Below, piece by piece: positions 24,364 to 32,191 of a stretch of DNA of 33,141 nucleotides (positions are counted from its first letter, which is position 1; each line of letters starts with the position of its first letter). The position numbers and the translations under genes were made by a program. Under the pieces are notes generated by a model. It made no database searches and was not told the origin of the DNA. It saw nothing but the letters and a program-made list of their open reading frames with translations. The stretch is from Allomuricauda sp. Lineage in GTDB: Bacteria > Bacteroidota > Bacteroidia > Flavobacteriales > Flavobacteriaceae. Location of the stretch: positions 1-33,141 of the forward strand of contig JANQRD010000050.1 in the NCBI GenBank assembly GCA_028284725.1, written 5' to 3'.

Positions 24364-25251
24364 ATGAGAGGTCAAACGACAATATATAAGGTTGGTCAAT
24401 GGGTTATTTATCCCGACGCTTTGTTATTGCAAAAAAATGGTTTGGATTATAGAGTTCAGGATAAAATCATGCAAGTGCTAGTAGTATTGCTAGAGGCCAA
24501 TGGTGAAATTGTGGGGAAAGATGAATTTTATGAAAAAGTATGGCCGGATACCATCGTTACCGAGAACTCATTGAGCAAAGCGATTTCCGAACTACGAAAA
24601 ATACTTAACAATTCAACCGACAAGACTTTTATAGCAACTGTTCCAAAAAAAGGATATAGCGTTGTTCCAAGCATCCACAAGCAAAGGGTCTTAAAAAAGG
24701 GTATTGCGCAACGTAAAAGGAGCAAGACAATCGGTGTATTCATTTCTTTGTTGGTTGTGCTATTATTGGGGGCATTCATTTTTCACTCGATAAATGGCAA
24801 GGAGCTTAAAAAGGCATCAACATTGGCTCCGAATGGGAAAGCAGTTGCATACTATGAAAAGCAAAACGGATATTATGTTTTACAGGTTGAAAACATTGAA
24901 GAAAAAGAGATAAAGGAAATAGCCAATGATTTGACCCCGGAATCCTTTGTGATTGATTGGTCAAGTAATGGCGAATTTTTGGTATACAATGCTACTAACA
25001 AGCTCGATCCATTTTATTCCATAAACATTTCATCTTTGGAAAACGATTTCACCACGTACATAAAGTTTGCAAAAAATGAGAAAAAGCATGAAACAGAATC
25101 AACTCCAAAAGAGCTGGATTCTCCAATTAATTTTGTAGACCATAAAGAGATCAAAAGAGGCAAGGATAAGATTCATCACATCTACATGAATGAAAAAGAT
25201 ACCATTAAGGTTTTTTTCCAGAATAATTTGATCAGGAGCTTTAGTTGGTAA
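24364..25251 (+). CDS. CadC/ToxR-like membrane transcription regulator
   Basis: Residues 8-105 form an OmpR-type winged helix (VQDKIMQVLVVLLEANG, ENSLSKAISELRKIL, FIATVPKKGYSVVPSI). One TM at about 122-142 and a 150-residue periplasmic part follow. The periplasmic part starts with a beta-propeller-like blade (ASTLAPNGKAVAYYE...) and is shorter than in many CadC-like proteins that carry a full propeller. It would bind DNA while anchored in the inner membrane. The divergent esterase gene is the natural candidate target. No frameshift is seen at the C-terminus, which ends in a normal stop. Confidence 0.85.
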   Translation: MRGQTTIYKVGQWVIYPDALLLQKNGLDYRVQDKIMQVLVVLLEANGEIVGKDEFYEKVWPDTIVTENSLSKAISELRKILNNSTDKTFIATVPKKGYSVVPSIHKQRVLKKGIAQRKRSKTIGVFISLLVVLLLGAFIFHSINGKELKKASTLAPNGKAVAYYEKQNGYYVLQVENIEEKEIKEIANDLTPESFVIDWSSNGEFLVYNATNKLDPFYSINISSLENDFTTYIKFAKNEKKHETESTPKELDSPINFVDHKEIKRGKDKIHHIYMNEKDTIKVFFQNNLIRSFSW

Positions 25252-25300
25252 GTTTTTACCAAGCTAAAATTACATCATGATCCACATTTAAGCAATAGAA

Positions 25301-25912
25301 CTAATGTATTCCTCGACAATTTCCTTCCAAGGTAACCTGAATACGGTCTATTTCGGTAGCCCCCGGAGGTAATTCTTCCAGGGTTAACCCTTCATAGGCG
25401 TTAGCTGCTTTCCATTGGGCAATGGTCTCGCTAAAAAATTGCGAAGCCGAAGCATCGGTTTCGTAAACATACAGGTCATACGATTCGCCTTGATCGCCTC
25501 CAAACCGGGTGACCACCTGCCACTTCCCACTCTCTTTATAGGATGTATTGGTGTAGTCGGACTGTGGGTAGAACTTTTCATCCGATGGCCGTAGCAATAC
25601 CCAAATATCCTTATTGTGCGTTTCCGGATAAACTCCCATGCTTAGAATACGGCATTTTACGACATCACCATCGACTGGAGAAATTACCTGCACTTTTTCT
25701 ATAGGATACTGCACCTGTAATTTGTTTCCGGTATCAAAAGTTTCATTAATAGCTAAAGGATGCATCGATCCATATCCAAAACCGCCATAAAATAGTAACA
25801 CAACCCCAATGGTTCCCATGGCTATCCTGACCGTGGCGTTCTGTTTGTATAATATGGCAAACAATACACATATAGCACCTACAATGACCGAAATGAATAC
25901 ACTTGTCAACAT
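25301..25912 (-). CDS. Two-TM protein with a periplasmic or cytosolic beta-rich domain, unknown
   Basis: Two TM segments lie in the first 50 residues, followed by about 140 residues predicted to be beta-rich (VQVISPVDGDVVKCRILSMG, IWVLLRPSDEKFYPQ, GKWQVVTRFGGDQGE, then YEGLTLEELPPGA). The pattern of a SP..G..V opening, WVL.RP and a late LP.GA resembles a small beta-sandwich module that I recall from assorted uncharacterised bacterial proteins. The start is placed at the ATG at 25912, two codons inside a TTG start at 25918. It is the last gene of a loose minus-strand array. No function can be given. Confidence 0.75.
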   Translation of the reverse strand: MLTSVFISVIVGAICVLFAILYKQNATVRIAMGTIGVVLLFYGGFGYGSMHPLAINETFDTGNKLQVQYPIEKVQVISPVDGDVVKCRILSMGVYPETHNKDIWVLLRPSDEKFYPQSDYTNTSYKESGKWQVVTRFGGDQGESYDLYVYETDASASQFFSETIAQWKAANAYEGLTLEELPPGATEIDRIQVTLEGNCRGIH

Positions 25913-26124
25913 ATCCAATACATTTTAGCTTAAACAATACTTTCCTTTAATATAATGAATTTTAGGATACTAAATAACCTTTACACGCTTATGTACAAAG
26001 GCTGAGGTTGGTTGTGAGGGAGTGGTGCTGTGTTCCTTTAAACCAATCTTCTAGACTTGGCGATTATACACCAATATATCGGCCACATTGAAGAACACTC
26101 CTTACCCATGCATTTTTCAACTTT

Positions 26125-26955
26125 TTATTCTTGATTAATTTCCAGATTTTCAATCGCAAGGTCCACATACTTTTTAAAATGGTAATCTTTATAATTGACA
26201 CTCTTTGTTAAAGCCTTGAATTTCCGTATCCGTTCTTCATTTGTTGTCCACTTCTCTGGCATCTTGTACAAAGTCAGGGCTATATAAAAATTAATGCGAT
26301 AAGAGGCGGTCACCGTATCTGGTCTTATATTGTCGATAAGTTTATTGACGGTAGTTTGTCGATCTTCCTTTTGGGTGAGTAACTTGCTGGCCTCTTGCCT
26401 AATAGCTCTATTCGATGAGCGGAACAAATTGATATAATATTGATCTGACTCCCCTTTTTTTACACTTTCCGTTCTATTGTCCCTATAGATTTTTTCAGCC
26501 TGGATTTCTCCTTGTTCCCAAACATCCTGGCTTAATGAATCGTTCTTGGTTGCCTTGATGTTGGCAAATATTCTTTCATTGATGTCCGGAGGAAAAGAAG
26601 CCAACATCACGTTTTTCATCCGCTCTTGTTCCAAAAGCGTGCCATTAAAAATGGTTTCGCTATTGTCCATGATAAATTTTGTTACGTCGAGCCTATATCT
26701 TCTGTTGCTCTCTACTTCGGTCATAGATAGTCTCGTTTTCTCTATATCCAACTCAATTTTCTTTGTTGTTTGGGCTTTGTAAAATTGTATAAAGGATACC
26801 GATATAGTAGCAATAGATAGCATTGCCGTGATGATTACTCCGAGGTTTTTAGAGATAAATTTGTTGGAGTTGTCAAACTTATATTTCTCAAACTTGAGTT
26901 TCTGCGATTCTATTTTATTTTTCTCTTTACCTATTTCGTATTCCTTTTCATCCAT
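26125..26955 (-). CDS. One-TM helical protein, unknown
   Basis: 276 residues: a charged helical N-terminus (1-33, many K and E), one TM at about 38-58, a coiled-coil-like stretch (60-95), then a helical domain with no motif I recognise. The arrangement matches that of the 408-residue protein of the patatin operon (charged lead, single TM, coil, helical domain), though I see no clear sequence identity. It starts 126 nt after the VanY-type peptidase gene on the same strand. A role as sensor or scaffold is only inferred from layout. Confidence 0.75.
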   Translation of the reverse strand: MDEKEYEIGKEKNKIESQKLKFEKYKFDNSNKFISKNLGVIITAMLSIATISVSFIQFYKAQTTKKIELDIEKTRLSMTEVESNRRYRLDVTKFIMDNSETIFNGTLLEQERMKNVMLASFPPDINERIFANIKATKNDSLSQDVWEQGEIQAEKIYRDNRTESVKKGESDQYYINLFRSSNRAIRQEASKLLTQKEDRQTTVNKLIDNIRPDTVTASYRINFYIALTLYKMPEKWTTNEERIRKFKALTKSVNYKDYHFKKYVDLAIENLEINQE

Positions 26956-27081
26956 TTTACATTCGTTTTTTGTAGTCCTTTAAAGCTTTGTCAAACATTA
27001 TTGAATGTCATTAACTTGCCGTTTGGATTTTATTAATTTTCAGATACCTTTATCTTCATTTTAAAAAGGAGAACATCACTT

Positions 27082-28167
27082 TTATTTTAAAACCCTATCC
27101 AACTTAAACTTTCCTTGATTACGTAATTCGTTGGCCAGCGAAGGCTCATACTCCCAATGCCAGTGCTCCTTGTTGACCGTACGGATAAAACCGTATTTAG
27201 TTGCGTTTCTTTTCATCCAATCATACACCGAATCACCATCAAAACCACCTGTATTGATGTCAAAAGCAATTCCATTTTGATGGTTGGATCTTCCTGGTTT
27301 GGCAGCCATGTTGAAGCCTTTCTCCCCATTTTTCCATCCCAAATAAAGCCTTTCTTGTTTGGCAAATGTTCTAAATCCACTGGTAATGCTTATGATAAGG
27401 TTATCCTTTTTAGCGGCTTCCATTAATTCCAGATAGGGCTCAAATGTTTCAAGCGCAATGCTTTGTAGTTGTCCCCCGGTCCCCACAATGGCCACAAGTA
27501 TTTTTGCTCCAATAAATTTGCCCTTTTTCCATGCAGCGTTGTTTCCCTTTATGTTTTGCCAGTCGACCGACCGGAACACCTTCGAATTACCCTCAACAAG
27601 ATTACTGGACGCAGTCCAGCCGATGGGATTTCCGGCCACTGCCATTCCGTTTTTTATGCTCAAATGGCGTATCCTCACATACTTTCCCTCTGGTGATGTC
27701 TGTCTTGACCTTGCTGTAACCTCCACATAAGTTCCATACGGAACAGTTTCTGCAATACTTTTAAAATTTGGAGGACTGGTCCGAATCAGTGCATTTTTAT
27801 CAACGACCGTAAAATTGTTTCCTAAGGGTTCCAAATCCCACTCGTCTGGAACATAGCTGATTACTTCATTCAAAAAATTACCTGCCAAATTGCTCGGCCT
27901 TGTCCACCCCGATGGAATAAAATCTGGGACATTCACGGGAACAACATGGACAAAGACATTACGTAATGCATCGGTTTTCACTTCGGTGACCTCTACCCGA
28001 GTATTTAAAGGAATCAATTTTCGTGCGCCCACAGCTGTGCCAGGTGGAATGTTGTCCCCAACTTTGTACTTGGTAAATTGATTCAGATTTTTGGGGTTTC
28101 GGATGAGCGCCAAATTGTCATCGACTAAAAACTCTTTGTTCAAATAAGACGGGATATTTGGTGCCAT
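27082..28167 (-). CDS. Signal-less VanY-type (M15) D,D-carboxypeptidase with SH3-like repeats
   Basis: The catalytic domain at about 240-345 has SGFRT (263-267), the zinc motif SNHQNGIAFD (His296, Asp303) and EHWHWE (Glu334 general base, His337 zinc ligand), matching VanY-like peptidases that trim peptidoglycan peptides. Residues about 12-100 and 115-195 form two similar SH3-like modules, each ending in a GWT motif (IPSGWTRPSNL, PIGWTASSNL). No signal peptide is seen from the ATG at 28167, nor from the TTG at 28206, so ordinary Sec export is unlikely. It could be released by lysis or an injection machine, or act as an endolysin-like enzyme. The gene lies between the slipin and helical one-TM genes on the same strand. 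Confidence 0.88.
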   Translation of the reverse strand: MAPNIPSYLNKEFLVDDNLALIRNPKNLNQFTKYKVGDNIPPGTAVGARKLIPLNTRVEVTEVKTDALRNVFVHVVPVNVPDFIPSGWTRPSNLAGNFLNEVISYVPDEWDLEPLGNNFTVVDKNALIRTSPPNFKSIAETVPYGTYVEVTARSRQTSPEGKYVRIRHLSIKNGMAVAGNPIGWTASSNLVEGNSKVFRSVDWQNIKGNNAAWKKGKFIGAKILVAIVGTGGQLQSIALETFEPYLELMEAAKKDNLIISITSGFRTFAKQERLYLGWKNGEKGFNMAAKPGRSNHQNGIAFDINTGGFDGDSVYDWMKRNATKYGFIRTVNKEHWHWEYEPSLANELRNQGKFKLDRVLK

Positions 28168-28208
28168 TTTTTTGATTGATTTTGATTGTCGTATTTGCCA
28201 AATCAATT

Positions 28209-28226
28209 ATGGCTTTTCAAAGCCAT
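28209..28226. promoter_or_regulatory. Perfect palindrome upstream of the VanY-type peptidase gene
   Basis: ATGGCTTT-TC-AAAGCCAT has 8-bp arms and a 2-nt centre, 41-59 nt upstream of the start codon. The minus-strand half overlaps TGGCTTTG, one base off a -7 element. The placement fits an operator; the binding protein is unknown. Confidence 0.4.
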
Positions 28227-28395
28227 ACTACTGTTCAGTTTTTGAAATTGTTTACTTGTTATGCTGAACGACCAAAGTATAAGGTCGAAAATATGATGTA
28301 CTGATCCTTAAAGGATAAACTTGATGTACACGTCGTAATTTATGAGTTGGGGGAGATGATGAATTTATATCATTTTAAAGAAAACGCGTTGCATG

Positions 28396-28440
28396 AAAAC
28401 CTTAAAAAAACTATGGTTTTTCTCGAGTTTTTAAGGTTTT
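28396..28440 (-). terminator. Terminator-like hairpin after the slipin gene
   Basis: AAAACCTTAAAAAAACT (28396-28412) and AGTTTTTAAGGTTTT (28426-28440) pair almost perfectly around a 13-nt loop. In the minus direction the stem ends in AAGGTTTT, typical of AT-rich terminators, about 120 nt past the slipin stop codon. Confidence 0.45.
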
Positions 28441-28558
28441 ACGTACGGTTATCCAAAGCTATTCTGAATATGGAAGTATATTGGGAAAGTACCTCTGAAA
28501 AGGTATTGTTAATAGCAATCCAAAAAAATTGAATAGGGCTTTTGAAATAGGCGGCCCA

Positions 28559-29302
28559 CTATTGAGTTTTCCCTGTGTTTTTTGGCAGTACTTCCTCGGG
28601 AAATGGGAAGAGTATGGTAGAATTTTTTTCCGCGGCTATGTTGGAGAGTGTCTGGTAGAGCCTGAGCTTTATCGCCGATGGGGATTTGTCTATTTGTAGG
28701 CCTGCCTCCAACAGCTTGGCAGCGGCCTGTTCCTCTGCTTCAGCAAGTATGATACGTGCCCTACGGGAACGTTCTGCCTCGGCCTGGTTGGCCATCATCC
28801 GTCTCATATTTTCCGGAAGTTGGATGTCCTTTATCTTAACATCAATAATTTCAATGCCCCAATGATGGGTTTCGGTCTCGACAATACTCTTGATGCTTTT
28901 GCCCATCTCTTCTCTTTTTGACAAAATGGTGTCCAGTTCCACCTTTCCACAAACATCCCTAAGTGCAGCCTGTGAGAGTTGGGTGATGGCAAAATCGTAC
29001 TCCTCAACTTCCAAAACTGCCTTTTCCGGATTGTTGATCTTAAAAAATACCACCCCATCTATACTAGAGGGCACATTGTCCTCAGTCATTACCTCTTGGG
29101 ATGATATATTAATCGTGATGACCCGAATATCAACAATCTGGATGGTCTCCACAAGGGGTATGATCCATCTAAAACCGGGTTGTAGCGTTTTAATGTATTT
29201 GCCAAAACGGAATTTTAATGCCCTTTTGTACTCAAAAACAATCCGAATTCCAGCTAATAAGATCAATCCAACAACAATACCAAATAACAACAGAGGAGTC
29301 AT
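28559..29302 (-). CDS. Slipin (SPFH/band-7 family)
   Basis: An N-terminal TM (about 3-23) is followed by an SPFH domain with the family features FRFGKYIKTLQPGFRWIIP, DIRVITINISSQEVMTEDN, SQAALRDVCGKVELDTIL and a C-terminal coiled coil (NMRRMMANQAEAERSRRARI). At 247 residues it is typical of prokaryotic slipins, which organise membrane microdomains. The usual NfeD partner gene is not adjacent. Upstream, a near-consensus TATTTTTTG at 29337-29345 (minus strand) could be its promoter. It lies upstream of the peptidase gene but is separated by 390 nt and a terminator-like hairpin. Confidence 0.92.
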   Translation of the reverse strand: MTPLLLFGIVVGLILLAGIRIVFEYKRALKFRFGKYIKTLQPGFRWIIPLVETIQIVDIRVITINISSQEVMTEDNVPSSIDGVVFFKINNPEKAVLEVEEYDFAITQLSQAALRDVCGKVELDTILSKREEMGKSIKSIVETETHHWGIEIIDVKIKDIQLPENMRRMMANQAEAERSRRARIILAEAEEQAAAKLLEAGLQIDKSPSAIKLRLYQTLSNIAAEKNSTILFPFPEEVLPKNTGKTQ

Positions 29303-29336
29303 AATGATTATCGTATGATGTACTCTTTATAAGATA

Positions 29337-29345
29337 CAAAAAATA
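29337..29345 (-). promoter_or_regulatory. Possible -7 element for the slipin gene
   Basis: TATTTTTTG on the minus strand is TAnnTTTG with one extra base, about 35 nt upstream of the start codon. The -33 element is not clear, so this is tentative. Confidence 0.25.
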
Positions 29346-29493
29346 TCCGAAACGGAAACTAAATACTATCCCTTATGTACTGCAAAAATTTGGTTTTCAA
29401 TAGCATGGAATGTAACATGGTTTACCTTTCTATTTGTTTTGCAACATCCAATAAAAACTACAGTCATTAAAACATCACCGATAAATTATACAA

Positions 29494-30378
29494 ATGAAGA
29501 AGCTGTTTTTGTGCCTTTTAGCAACTATGGCGATTGGATCTAGAGCCGTATCACAAGTAGAACTTAAACAGGTAGGGTCCAGGGGTTGGCATACTACGCT
29601 GGCTCCGTTTGCGGAGTTTGACCCCGATCATGAAGCTGTTGAAATTTGGACTCCCGGTAGTGGAAAAAAAGTTCCTGTAATTGTGTATGCGCATGGAGGT
29701 GCTGGTTTTCGAGAGGACGATCGTGCCCGGGTTGAGCTCTTTCGACGGAATGGGTTTGCCACGATATCCTTTGATGCCTATGAGATGAACGGATTGGATT
29801 GGAATTTTGTTACCCGAAGGGTAACGAACAGAGGAAAGCAGAACCTTATTTGGGGTGTTTTTAAAGGTGCTTTTGACTATGCAACGAAAAATGACCAATG
29901 GGACAATAAAAACATCTTTTTGTATGGGGCTTCCAACGGAGGAAGGACAGTCCTATATGCGGGAAGTCAGCTACAGCATAAAAACATTAGGGGCATCATC
30001 GCAGAAGCTCCTGCAGCGACGGGGTATACCCTAGAAGATTATAATATCCCAACGATTGTTCCCTTTGGCAAACTGGATAATTGGGCCGGTAAATCCGATA
30101 CGGATTATGTATGGACAAGAACTTATCCCTCATCTCCTATTTCGATAGCAAACTGGGTGGAATCGCTCCAGGAAAAAGAACGCCCTGTTAAATTTATCTT
30201 TTACGAAAATGCAGGTCATTTATTGTTCGAAGGCCCACTTGAGAAAGTTACTGTGCGAAGAGGTGACAAAATTGCTTTTACCGCTTTCCAGGGTGCAGAT
30301 CCCAAAGCATTGGAACAATATGAGCACGATGTAATCACATTCGTGAAAAACAACTGTATCAATAAAATGGTTCGATAG
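29494..30378 (+). CDS. Secreted alpha/beta hydrolase (dienelactone-hydrolase-like)
   Basis: Signal peptide at 1-20 (AVSQ). The alpha/beta-hydrolase fold is shown by VIVYAHGGAGF (oxyanion His-Gly-Gly at 67-69), nucleophile elbow GASNGG (Ser147), likely Asp195 in GKLDNWAG and His242 in ENAGHLLFEG. At 294 residues it is normal for the family. The substrate, possibly a plant- or algae-derived ester or lactone, cannot be told from the sequence. The gene stands alone between the divergent slipin and the convergent LytTR regulator. Confidence 0.88.
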   Translation: MKKLFLCLLATMAIGSRAVSQVELKQVGSRGWHTTLAPFAEFDPDHEAVEIWTPGSGKKVPVIVYAHGGAGFREDDRARVELFRRNGFATISFDAYEMNGLDWNFVTRRVTNRGKQNLIWGVFKGAFDYATKNDQWDNKNIFLYGASNGGRTVLYAGSQLQHKNIRGIIAEAPAATGYTLEDYNIPTIVPFGKLDNWAGKSDTDYVWTRTYPSSPISIANWVESLQEKERPVKFIFYENAGHLLFEGPLEKVTVRRGDKIAFTAFQGADPKALEQYEHDVITFVKNNCINKMVR

Positions 30379-30394
30379 GGATACACAGCCCTAT
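30375..30394. terminator. Short hairpin at the end of convergent genes
   Basis: ATAGGG (30375-30380, overlapping the hydrolase stop codon) pairs with CCCTAT (30389-30394) around an 8-nt loop in the 30-nt gap between convergent genes. It is small and has no T run; the location is the main support. Confidence 0.25.
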
Positions 30395-30408
30395 TATACT
30401 TGGTATAC

Positions 30409-31116
30409 TTATCGTTCTATCAACTTGTTTCCAATAATGGCTTGATAAACTTGATCCCGAAGGGTTCTACTAATCTTGATTTTGTGATTTTGGAGATAAA
30501 TCAGGTTTCCTTCAAGCTTTTGTACATGCTTTATCCCGACCAAATAATAACGATGAACCCGCATGAATTTTTCCTTGGGGAGTTGTTCCTCAACCTGTTT
30601 TAAGGACACCAAGGTGAGATATTTGGTTTGGGTTGTGTGGAGTTGTACGTAATCTTTGGCAGTTTCAATAAAAGTAATGTCATCGACCAAAATCTTGACA
30701 ATCATTCCATCGGACTTGATGAAAATATGGTCTTTACCCCTTTCTAAGTTCGTTGAAATGGAATCAGACTGCATTGTTTTATTCACCGCTTTGAGAAATC
30801 TACTGTATGAAAATGGTTTCAATAAAAAGTCCACCGCATCCAATTCGAACCCATCCAAAGCAAATTCCCGATGTGCGGTTGTGAAAATAACTTGAGGTGG
30901 ATTGGAAAGCGTTTGTAGCAGTTCAACTCCTGTCATGTCGGGCATTTGAATGTCCAGAAACAGAATATCGACCGAATTCTGCTTTAAAAATGCCAATGTC
31001 TCGACCGCGGACGATAAGGATCCAGCGTGTTCCAAAAAAGGAGTCTGGTCAATGAAGTCCTCCAATCCGCTTCGAGCGAGATGCTCATCATCAACTATCA
31101 AACATCTCATTTTCAT
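30409..31116 (-). CDS. LytTR-family response regulator (second system)
   Basis: Receiver domain with acidic residues Asp9-Asp10, phospho-acceptor Asp55 in ILFLDIQMPDMTG, Thr79/Thr80 and Lys100 in FLLKP, followed by a LytTR domain (about 135-235, with FIETAKDYVQLHT and FMRVHRYYLVG). 235 residues is typical. It overlaps its kinase gene by 26 nt. Its DNA targets are unknown. Confidence 0.95.
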   Translation of the reverse strand: MKMRCLIVDDEHLARSGLEDFIDQTPFLEHAGSLSSAVETLAFLKQNSVDILFLDIQMPDMTGVELLQTLSNPPQVIFTTAHREFALDGFELDAVDFLLKPFSYSRFLKAVNKTMQSDSISTNLERGKDHIFIKSDGMIVKILVDDITFIETAKDYVQLHTTQTKYLTLVSLKQVEEQLPKEKFMRVHRYYLVGIKHVQKLEGNLIYLQNHKIKISRTLRDQVYQAIIGNKLIER

Positions 31117-32143
31117 GTAGTTGAACTTTTAAATGCACTTTAAATGTAGCGTTTTTGGATGCGATATCCAGTATATGTCTATTGGGATAGATCAATTCCA
31201 GCCTTCGTTTTACGTTTGCCAGCCCAATACCCTTGCTTTCTCCCAAAAATCTTTGATTCTGGCCATTGAAAACAGAGTTTTCAACGGTAAAGCTCAACGT
31301 ATGCCCAAATTCCACATTGGCGTCAACGTTTATACCATATCCTGTACTACTCTGTCCATGCTTAAACGCATTTTCAACCAGTGGCAATAAAAGCATCGGT
31401 GCTATGGTAAGTTTTTCGGAGCTTTCTGGAAAGGAATATGCCACTTTGGCAAAATCTCCATGTCTTGTGCTTTCGATATCAATATAATTTTGAAGGTTTT
31501 CAAATTCACTTTTAAGTGTAATGCTCTTTTTGTTCGCCTCATAGAGTTGGTGACTCAGTATTTCCGAAAATTGAAGCAGCATCTTTTTTCCACTTTCCAA
31601 GTGCTTTCCCAACATCACATAGATACTGTTCAGGGAATTAAAGAGAAAGTGTGGGTTGATTTGATGCTTCAAGAGGTTCAATTCGGTTTCCAGCTGCTTT
31701 TGCTCAATTTCGTGCATCAATCTGTCTTTTCTATACCACTCGTCAATCAAAAACAAAGTCATGGACAGGCATAGGGAAAGAATCACCTCCGTGGCAATGG
31801 CAATTTTTCCTGGAAAGCTGATAAAAAAATTAGCGGTGGGCTGGTGGATATTGATACTTCCAAAATAAAAGGAAAGGTAATGGGATGATAGCAATGTGGT
31901 TATGATGATACTTCCAGTCAACAATAGCACATAGCCTGTTACTTTTCGCTTCAAAAGAAATCTTGGCATCAAAAAATACAGGTTGAAATAGACCAGCCCG
32001 GCATAGGGTATAAACGCAAAAACGTTGGTTTCCAGATTTTCCAATAAGTCGTCATGATAATTGAAATCATGCAGACTCCACAAAAGCAGGAACAACGCCC
32101 AAAAAACAATATGCTTAATCACTTTGCCAAACCTCATATCCAT
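31091..32143 (-). CDS. LytS/YehU-type membrane histidine kinase (second system)
   Basis: Four TM segments at about 11-135, then a linker coil and the His_kinase domain with phospho-acceptor His165 in HQINPHFLFNSLNSIY and N-box LVENAFKHG (Asn258); GIGLANVKRRLELIY is the G-box region. It shares a 26-nt overlap with its regulator and starts 48 nt after the amidohydrolase gene, so all three may be one transcript. It is a paralogue of the kinase at 18114-19202, not a copy. Confidence 0.93.
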   Translation of the reverse strand: MDMRFGKVIKHIVFWALFLLLWSLHDFNYHDDLLENLETNVFAFIPYAGLVYFNLYFLMPRFLLKRKVTGYVLLLTGSIIITTLLSSHYLSFYFGSINIHQPTANFFISFPGKIAIATEVILSLCLSMTLFLIDEWYRKDRLMHEIEQKQLETELNLLKHQINPHFLFNSLNSIYVMLGKHLESGKKMLLQFSEILSHQLYEANKKSITLKSEFENLQNYIDIESTRHGDFAKVAYSFPESSEKLTIAPMLLLPLVENAFKHGQSSTGYGINVDANVEFGHTLSFTVENSVFNGQNQRFLGESKGIGLANVKRRLELIYPNRHILDIASKNATFKVHLKVQLHENEMFDS

Positions 32144-32191
32144 TGAAATCCTATTAAAACCTGCTACATCAAGATAAGGAAAAAGAAATGG

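Larger units (their letters stand above)
28168..28558. other. Intergenic region between peptidase and slipin genes
   Basis: About 390 nt with no convincing gene; the plus-strand frame of 61 codons at 28347-28532 runs through a hairpin and has no support. The region holds a palindrome (28209-28226) next to the peptidase gene and a terminator-like hairpin (28396-28440) after the slipin gene. The peptidase promoter should lie here, but no exact TAnnTTTG was found. Confidence 0.5.

Noticed and set aside
28168..28206. TTG at 28206 as start of the VanY-type peptidase
   Set aside because: It adds a short polar lead and no signal peptide; the ATG at 28167 opens directly into the SH3-like region.
28347..28532. 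Plus-strand frame of 61 codons in the gap between peptidase and slipin
   Set aside because: It runs through a strong inverted repeat, has no domain, and no neighbouring gene is on that strand.
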